Origin: CAG-791 sp963593905
GTDB lineage: Bacteria > Bacillota > Clostridia > Lachnospirales > Lachnospiraceae
Direction of reading: 5' to 3'
Assembly (NCBI GenBank): GCA_963593905.1
Contig: CAVBBL010000007.1
Location: 1 to 64,000, forward strand
DNA length: 64,000 bases
Shown: positions 58,479 through 64,000 of the stretch, piece after piece
How the letters are laid out: every line of letters begins with the position of its first letter
How positions within the stretch are numbered: the stretch's first letter is position 1
Notes under the pieces: generated by a model
What the model was told of the DNA's origin: nothing
The model's input: only the letters and a program-made list of their open reading frames with translations
Database searches by the model: none
Program-made: the position numbers and the translations under genes

Positions 58479-60614
58479 ATGGAATACATAGCGCATATAG
58501 CGGGAGAGCGGGAACAAAGCCTTTTGGATCATTTACAGGGAACGGCGTCACTTGCAGGAAAGTTTGCATCAGCATTTGGCAAGCGGGACTGGGGATATTG
58601 CTGCGGTATGCTTCATGACATCGGCAAGTATTCCGCAGCATTTCAGAATAAAATCAGAAACCATGGGACAGAAATGGTAGATCATGCAACGGCTGGAGCA
58701 CAGGTTTGTAAAAAGCAGGGTGGTCTTTATTCGTTTATGAGCTATTGTATTGCCGGACATCACGCAGGACTTCCTGACTATGGAAATACGGCAGATCGTG
58801 CATCGGCACCCACGTTAAATGGCCGACTGAAAAAGAAGGTGGAGGATTATCAGGCATATCAGGAAGAAGTACAGATTCCAGTAGTTGCGGGGGAACCGTT
58901 TGACGCCAGCGCATGTACGGATCCTTTTTTTTCACTGAGTGTTTTTATTCGGATGCTTTACTCCTGTTTGGTAGATGCAGATTTTCTGGATACAGAGCAT
59001 TTTATGAAACAGGGAGATACAGGAAGAACGCAGGGGGAATCTATGGACATTCTTCTAAAAAAGCTGGAAATTTATGTGACTGAATGGAGAAAACAGACGA
59101 ATCCCTGTACTATAAACGGTAAAAGAACAGAAATTTTAAATACATGTCTGAAAAACGGAGATATGGATAAAGGCGTTTTTCGCTTGACAGTGCCGACGGG
59201 AGGTGGGAAGACGATTGCATCCATGGCATTTGCCCTTCGACATGCTGTGAAACATCATATGGACAGAATTATCTATGTGATTCCTTATACGAGCATTATC
59301 GAACAGAATGCGCAAGTATTTCGTAATATTTTAGGGACAGATAATGTTTTGGAAGATCATTGCAATGTGGAGTATGAGGATTCAGAAGAACTGAAACCAA
59401 TGCAGCTGGCGGCGGAAAACTGGGATAAGCCGGTTGTGGTGACAACAAATGTGCAGTTTTTTGAATCTCTGTTTTCTAATAAATCGTCAAGGTGCAGAAA
59501 ACTCCATAATATAGCAAACAGTGTAATTATCTTTGATGAGGTACAGATGTTGCCGAATGACTATCTGAAGCCATGCGTGAGGATGATTGAAGAACTGGTT
59601 AATATGTATGAGGCAAGTGCAGTATTATGCACGGCAACGCAGCCGGCATTGGATTCTTTTTTTGAAAAGAAAAAGCCTATAGAAATCTGTCCGAGCATGG
59701 AAGAACAGTTTGTATTTTTCAGGCGTGTCACCTACAAAAATATGGGAACTTTGGAAGAAGAGGAGCTGCTGTACCGACTGAAAGATGAAGAACAGGCTTT
59801 GTGCATTGTCAATACAAAGAAACGGGCACAGAAGTTATATCAGATATTACAGGGAGAAGGAGTATATCACTTATCAACCAGCATGTGCCCCGGGCATAGA
59901 AAAGCAGTGCTGAGAGAAATTCGGCAGCGCTTAAAGGATCATAAGAAGTGCACAGTGATTTCCACAAGTCTGGTGGAGGCAGGTGTGGATCTTGATTTTC
60001 GTACGGTATACCGGCAATTGGCCGGTGTAGATTCTATAATTCAGGCGGCAGGAAGATGCAATCGAGAAGGAAAAAATTCTGCTGCAGAAAGTTATGTTTA
60101 TATTTTTGAGCTGGATGAGAAAGAGTATGTGCCCGGGCAAAGACAGCAGATCGATGTCGCAAAACTGCTTCTTGAGAATCAGAAAGACATAGAGGATCCG
60201 CAGTGCATAGAAAGCTATTTTCAGAATCTGTATCATATAAAAGGAGAGAGTCTGGATAAAAAGAATATTCTGGGAGAATTCAAAAGTAAGGAATATCATT
60301 TTGCAAAAGTTGGAAAAGAATTTCATCTGATAGAAGAGAATACCGTGACTGTTTTTGTGAGGTTCAATGAAGAAGCGGAATCTATTTTATGGGAATTGAA
60401 AAATAAAGGTTGCACAAAAACATGCATGCGAAAGGCCGGACAGTATTGTGTTAGTATTTACAGACAGGAATTTGATAAAATATATGGTGCAGGGATGCTG
60501 CAGCCAGTAGCAGATGGCATTAAGGATTTTTATGTTTTAGAAAATCCAGATGCATATTCCATGGAATGTGGCCTGGATTTGCGTATAGACACAGGAATGG
60601 CTTTATATATGTAA
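58479..60614 (+). CDS. cas3: CRISPR-associated helicase/nuclease Cas3 (type I-C)
   Basis: Cas3 is recruited by Cascade to unwind and degrade target DNA. The 711-aa protein has the N-terminal HD nuclease domain (His18, then LHDIGKYS at 45-52, and later AGHHAGLPDY). An SF2 helicase follows with Walker A PTGGGKTIASMAF (about 239), DEVQ as the Walker B box (about 353), CTATQPALDS as motif III and QAAGRCNREG as motif VI. The ATG at 58479 gives MEYIAHIAGE and has GGGAG upstream. It is the first gene of the cas operon. Confidence 0.95.
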   Translation: MEYIAHIAGEREQSLLDHLQGTASLAGKFASAFGKRDWGYCCGMLHDIGKYSAAFQNKIRNHGTEMVDHATAGAQVCKKQGGLYSFMSYCIAGHHAGLPDYGNTADRASAPTLNGRLKKKVEDYQAYQEEVQIPVVAGEPFDASACTDPFFSLSVFIRMLYSCLVDADFLDTEHFMKQGDTGRTQGESMDILLKKLEIYVTEWRKQTNPCTINGKRTEILNTCLKNGDMDKGVFRLTVPTGGGKTIASMAFALRHAVKHHMDRIIYVIPYTSIIEQNAQVFRNILGTDNVLEDHCNVEYEDSEELKPMQLAAENWDKPVVVTTNVQFFESLFSNKSSRCRKLHNIANSVIIFDEVQMLPNDYLKPCVRMIEELVNMYEASAVLCTATQPALDSFFEKKKPIEICPSMEEQFVFFRRVTYKNMGTLEEEELLYRLKDEEQALCIVNTKKRAQKLYQILQGEGVYHLSTSMCPGHRKAVLREIRQRLKDHKKCTVISTSLVEAGVDLDFRTVYRQLAGVDSIIQAAGRCNREGKNSAAESYVYIFELDEKEYVPGQRQQIDVAKLLLENQKDIEDPQCIESYFQNLYHIKGESLDKKNILGEFKSKEYHFAKVGKEFHLIEENTVTVFVRFNEEAESILWELKNKGCTKTCMRKAGQYCVSIYRQEFDKIYGAGMLQPVADGIKDFYVLENPDAYSMECGLDLRIDTGMALYM

Positions 60615-60626
60615 AGGAGTAAAAAT

Positions 60627-61289
60627 ATGAGTGTGGGAGTCAAGGTAAAAGTATGGGGAGACTACGCATTATTTACCCGTCCGGAAACAAAGGTGGAGCG
60701 ATATTCCTATGACGTGATGACACCGTCTGCAGCAAGAGGAATTTTGGAAGCCATATATTGGCATCCGGGATTGCGTTGGTATATTGACAGAATTTATGTA
60801 AGAAAACCGATTCGATTCACCAGTGTCAGGAGAAATGAGGTAAAAAGCAAAATATCTGCTGACAATGTTTTACAAATATATAACGGTGCGGATAAGGAAC
60901 TTGGGATTTATACAAAAAGTGATATAGTCCAGCGCGCCAGTGTCCTGCTGCGTGATGTGGAGTATGTAATCGAGGCACATTTCGAAATGACGCCTCACGC
61001 CAATGCCACGGACAATCCGGGAAAGTTTAAGGATATTATCATGAGACGGCTGAAAAAAGGAGAATGTTATCATATGCCATATTTTGGTTGTCGGGAATTC
61101 CCGGCACATTTTAGCTTATGGGAAGAGAGTGAGATCATGACGGCTTATGAAGATGTGGAAGAACGTGACCTGGGACTCATGCTGTATGATTTGGACTATA
61201 GTGATTCGGACAACATACAGCCCATGTTTTTTCGTGCAGTGATGAAGAAGGGAGTGCTGGATTTGCGAAACTGTGAGGTGATTCGATGA
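60627..61289 (+). CDS. cas5c: Cas5c (Cas5d) crRNA-processing endoribonuclease
   Basis: In type I-C systems Cas5 replaces Cas6 and cuts the pre-crRNA. The 220-aa protein has the glycine- and aromatic-rich RAMP opening KVKVWGDYALFTRPETKVER, then TPSAARGILEAIYWHP and the conserved MPYFGCREFPAHF. Tyr44 sits where the catalytic tyrosine of other Cas5d proteins is expected, though I cannot confirm the alignment. It starts 12 nt after cas3 and its end overlaps cas8c by 4 nt. Confidence 0.95.
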   Translation: MSVGVKVKVWGDYALFTRPETKVERYSYDVMTPSAARGILEAIYWHPGLRWYIDRIYVRKPIRFTSVRRNEVKSKISADNVLQIYNGADKELGIYTKSDIVQRASVLLRDVEYVIEAHFEMTPHANATDNPGKFKDIIMRRLKKGECYHMPYFGCREFPAHFSLWEESEIMTAYEDVEERDLGLMLYDLDYSDSDNIQPMFFRAVMKKGVLDLRNCEVIR

Positions 61290-63013
61290 TTTTACAGGCA
61301 CTGTGCAAATACTATGAGCAGTTGGCAAAGGAAGGAAAGGTATCGACGCCGGGATGGTGTCAGGCGAAGGTCTGCTATGCGATAGAATTGAATGAAGAAG
61401 GTAATGTGAAAGCAATTTTTGACTTAAGGGATGAAAAGGGAGAAGGTAACAGGAAAAAAAAGGAACCTAAATCCCTACATGTGCCGGAAATGGTGACCCG
61501 TTCTTCAGGTATATCAGCCAACTTCCTTTGTGACAACGCGAAATATTTGCTGGGTATTAGTTCGGATTCGGAGGATAGAAGAGTACAGGATTGTTTTTTG
61601 GCGGCGAGGAAAAAACATTTGAAGATTTTAAAAAGCGTAGACAGTGTTATGGCAAGGGTTGTCTGTGCTTATTTTGAAAAATGGAATCCTGAGAAAGCAA
61701 AGGAAAATCCGGTTGTATTGGAAAAATGGGAGGAATTGACGGCAGGGGGCAACATTGTGTTCTCCATGGATATGCGATATGCACAGGACGATGCGGCGAT
61801 TCAACGTGTTTGGGAGACACAGGAAAAGGAGGAGAGTGAGGAAGAAGGCATTTGTCTTGTGACAGGAGAGAAAGCGCAGATTGCAAGAATTCACAGAACC
61901 ATCAAGGGAGTTATGGGAGCTCAATCCAGTGGAGCTGCCCTGGTTTCTTTCAATGCGCCGGCTTTTGAATCTTACGGAAAAGCGCAAAGCTTTAACGCAC
62001 CGGTAGGGAAATATGCAGAATATGCCTATACAACAGCATTAAACTACCTACTTTCCCGCCATGAGTATACGGAACAAATCGGAGATACCACAATCGTTTG
62101 TTGGGCGGAAAGTGCGAAAGAGGAATATCCGGCGGCTTTCTGGGATGTCATTGATCCTCAGAGAAATAATCAGGAAGATGTAATCAAGGTGTTCCAATCC
62201 ATCAAAAACGATGGATATATTGATTATAAACAAGTGCAACTGAATCCTGAACAGAAGTTTTGCATCATGGGGATTGCTCCTAATGCGGCCCGGCTGGCTG
62301 TCCGGTTTTTTTATCAAGATTCTTTTGGCAATATTTTAAAAAATATTGTTAGACACTACGATTGTATGGATATGGTAAAACCAGCGTGGGAAACAAGAGA
62401 ATACCTAGGAATTAAGGATATGCTGGATCAAACAGTAAATCATAAATCCCGGGATAAAAAACCGGTTTCTAATATGTCTTCAGCAGTATTAAAATCAATT
62501 GTTTCCGGCAGCCGATATCCGGCTAGTCTATACATGAACACAATTATGCGGATTCGTGCAGAGCAGGGAAATATTACCTGGGGACGGGCCGCTATTGATA
62601 AGGCATACCTGATTCGCAATTATGGGTGGAAGGAAGGAGAAGGGTATATGGAGTGCAGGGAAGAAAGCCAGGAAGTTGCGTATGTACTTGGACGGTTATT
62701 TGCCGTTCTGGAACTCATTCAGAAGCGAGCAAGTGGTGATATTAAAGCGACTATTCGTGACCGATATTTTAACGCTGCTTGTGCCTCACCGGCTTCAGTA
62801 TTTCCTGTTTTGCTGAAATTAAAGAATAGTCATCTCAGAAAATTGGAACGGGACAGCATAGGGGCAAAAATTCATTATGAACAGGAAGTAACAGAATTGA
62901 TGGGTAAATTGAAAGAATTTCCTAAGCGGCTGTCTTTGGAAGAGCAGGGAAAGTTCCATATTGGTTATTACCATCAGATGCAGAAAAACTATGAGAAAAA
63001 GGAGGAAAAGTAA
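61286..63013 (+). CDS. cas8c: Cas8c (Csd1), Cascade large subunit
   Basis: The 575-aa large subunit of the type I-C Cascade recognises the PAM. Typical Csd1 features are MILQALCKYYEQLAKEGKV, the central CLVTGEKAQIARIHRTIKGV and SFNAPAFESYGKAQ. It overlaps cas5c (ATGA) and abuts cas7c without a gap, showing tight translational coupling. Confidence 0.94.
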   Translation: MILQALCKYYEQLAKEGKVSTPGWCQAKVCYAIELNEEGNVKAIFDLRDEKGEGNRKKKEPKSLHVPEMVTRSSGISANFLCDNAKYLLGISSDSEDRRVQDCFLAARKKHLKILKSVDSVMARVVCAYFEKWNPEKAKENPVVLEKWEELTAGGNIVFSMDMRYAQDDAAIQRVWETQEKEESEEEGICLVTGEKAQIARIHRTIKGVMGAQSSGAALVSFNAPAFESYGKAQSFNAPVGKYAEYAYTTALNYLLSRHEYTEQIGDTTIVCWAESAKEEYPAAFWDVIDPQRNNQEDVIKVFQSIKNDGYIDYKQVQLNPEQKFCIMGIAPNAARLAVRFFYQDSFGNILKNIVRHYDCMDMVKPAWETREYLGIKDMLDQTVNHKSRDKKPVSNMSSAVLKSIVSGSRYPASLYMNTIMRIRAEQGNITWGRAAIDKAYLIRNYGWKEGEGYMECREESQEVAYVLGRLFAVLELIQKRASGDIKATIRDRYFNAACASPASVFPVLLKLKNSHLRKLERDSIGAKIHYEQEVTELMGKLKEFPKRLSLEEQGKFHIGYYHQMQKNYEKKEEK

Positions 63014-63925
63014 ATGAGTGAGGTGATCAAAAACAGATATGAGTTTGTTATTTTGTTTGATGTGGAAAATGGCAATCCCAATGGTGATCCGGATGCAGGG
63101 AATATGCCGAGAATTGATCCGGAAAGCGGTTTGGGATTGGTGACGGATGTTTGCCTTAAGCGCAAGATTCGTAATTATGTGGATACAGTAAAAGAAGGAG
63201 AAAACGGGTATAAAATTTATATCCGGGAGGATGTTCCGCTTAATAGAAGTGACAGAGAAGCCTGCGAGGCTTTGGGAGTAAAGGATACGGATGAAAAAAA
63301 AGTGACGGAATCCTTGAAAAAACTGAAAAAAAATGATCCGGATGCAGATCGGAAATTGCGGGATTACATGTGCCGGAATTTTTATGATATTCGGACATTC
63401 GGTGCAGTTATGACGACTTTTGTAAAAGCTTCTTTGAATTGTGGGCAGGTAAGAGGACCGGTGCAGCTTGGATTTGCCAGAAGCATTGATCCGATTATAG
63501 GACAGGAAGTGACGATTACGAGAGTGGCGATTACCACGGAAAAGGATGCGGAAAACAAGAATACAGAAATGGGACGCAAAACTATTGTGCCTTATGGATT
63601 GTATCGTGCGGAAGGATACGTTTCTGCCAATCTGGCTCGCAAGACAACAGGATTTTCTGAGGAAGATCTGGCACTCTTGTGGGATGCTATCATCAACATG
63701 TTTGAAAACGATCATTCAGCTGCACGGGGTAAGATGGCAGTGCGAGAACTGATTGTCTTTAAGCACAGCAAAGAATTGGGGGATTGCCCGGCATACAAGC
63801 TATTTGATGCTGTAGAGGTTAAGAAGAAAGAGGAAGTTGTTTATCCTCGAAAATATCAGGATTATACAGTGACGCTTCATGAAGACGGGATCCCAGATTC
63901 GATTGAAATAAAAAGGATGATTTAA
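63014..63925 (+). CDS. cas7c: Cas7c (Csd2), Cascade backbone subunit
   Basis: This 303-aa RAMP protein coats the crRNA in the type I-C complex. Characteristic parts are YEFVILFDVENGNPNGDPDA near the N-terminus, GLVTDVCLKRKIRNYVD and NFYDIRTFGAVMT. Its ATG follows the cas8c stop directly and its own stop directly precedes cas4. Confidence 0.95.
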   Translation: MSEVIKNRYEFVILFDVENGNPNGDPDAGNMPRIDPESGLGLVTDVCLKRKIRNYVDTVKEGENGYKIYIREDVPLNRSDREACEALGVKDTDEKKVTESLKKLKKNDPDADRKLRDYMCRNFYDIRTFGAVMTTFVKASLNCGQVRGPVQLGFARSIDPIIGQEVTITRVAITTEKDAENKNTEMGRKTIVPYGLYRAEGYVSANLARKTTGFSEEDLALLWDAIINMFENDHSAARGKMAVRELIVFKHSKELGDCPAYKLFDAVEVKKKEEVVYPRKYQDYTVTLHEDGIPDSIEIKRMI

Positions 63926-64000
63926 ATGGAGTATCCGGAAGACAGATATTTGATGATATCGGGAATACAGCATTTTAAATTCTGCAGAAGACAGTGGGCA
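63926..64000 (+). CDS. cas4: Cas4, N-terminal fragment (cut by window edge)
   Basis: Only 25 codons are present. The sequence ISGIQHFKFCRRQWA is the standard Cas4 opening, with the first cluster-ligand Cys. Cas4 helps choose spacers by PAM during adaptation. cas1, cas2 and the repeat array are expected to the right of the window. Confidence 0.88.
   Translation, partial: MEYPEDRYLMISGIQHFKFCRRQWA

Overview
The window reads as a chromosomal segment from a Gram-positive anaerobic Clostridia, most likely a gut Lachnospiraceae. Supporting signs are the order dgt-dnaG-rpoD-trmK-nif3-TGS/uridine kinase, a class A RNase P RNA, rpsT-lepA-hemW, CIRCE-controlled groESL, AGGAGG-type ribosome binding sites almost everywhere, a THF riboswitch before an ECF folate transporter, and a type I-C CRISPR-Cas locus. 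No rRNA or species marker is present, so genus is not claimed.

Layout. 0-1.8 kb: the end of an IS3-family element that has split a sialate O-acetylesterase gene, which also carries a frameshift. 2-5.7 kb: glmS and a sodium/proline-type symporter. 6-8.7 kb: two identical tRNA-Leu(CAG)/tRNA-Leu(UAA) pairs flank a two-domain Nudix gene and a 260-bp tandem duplication coding four tiny Trp/Arg/Lys-rich peptides. 9-17.9 kb: DNA-replication and housekeeping block (dgt, dnaG, rpoD, trmK, nif3, TGS-uridine kinase, rnpB). 18-20.1 kb: two COG0523 (CobW-like) GTPases, one with a huge His/Asp/Glu tract, one fused to a DUF1980-like C-terminus. 20.2-25.7 kb: rpsT, lepA, hemW and a secreted GH25 lysozyme. 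26-29 kb: comM and dprA. 29.3-32.6 kb: MATE exporter, two small membrane peptides, and a divergent MerR-methyltransferase fusion. 32.9-36 kb: dTDP-rhamnose genes rfbB, rfbD and rfbA (no rfbC). 36.5-50 kb: a rhamnoside-utilisation operon (LacI regulator, GH106-like enzyme, CUT1 ABC transporter with a beta-propeller-fused permease, GH78 alpha-L-rhamnosidase, MATE). 50-55.1 kb: folT with THF riboswitch, rhaB, OPT-family transporter. 55.3-58.2 kb: an orphan PqqD-like protein and groESL. 58.5-64 kb: cas3-cas5c-cas8c-cas7c-cas4 (cut by the window edge; no repeat array inside).

How the genes work together. Exogenous rhamnosides would be cut by GH106/GH78, imported by the CUT1 system (no ATPase gene here, so one from elsewhere is presumably shared), and phosphorylated by RhaB. 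RfbA/B/D make dTDP-rhamnose from glucose-1-phosphate for surface polysaccharide, except for the missing epimerase step.

The most unusual feature is not a gene. Several genes (Nudix, nif3, rfbA, rfbB, glmS, udk-like, cobW1) have start codons preceded by strings of near-perfect hairpins ending in a purine-rich ribosome binding site. Two different loci carry the same four-hairpin arrangement with an identical 138-bp repeat period, and hairpin arms differ by compensating changes. Intergenic minisatellites (9-16 nt units) and low-complexity inserts in conserved enzymes are also frequent.
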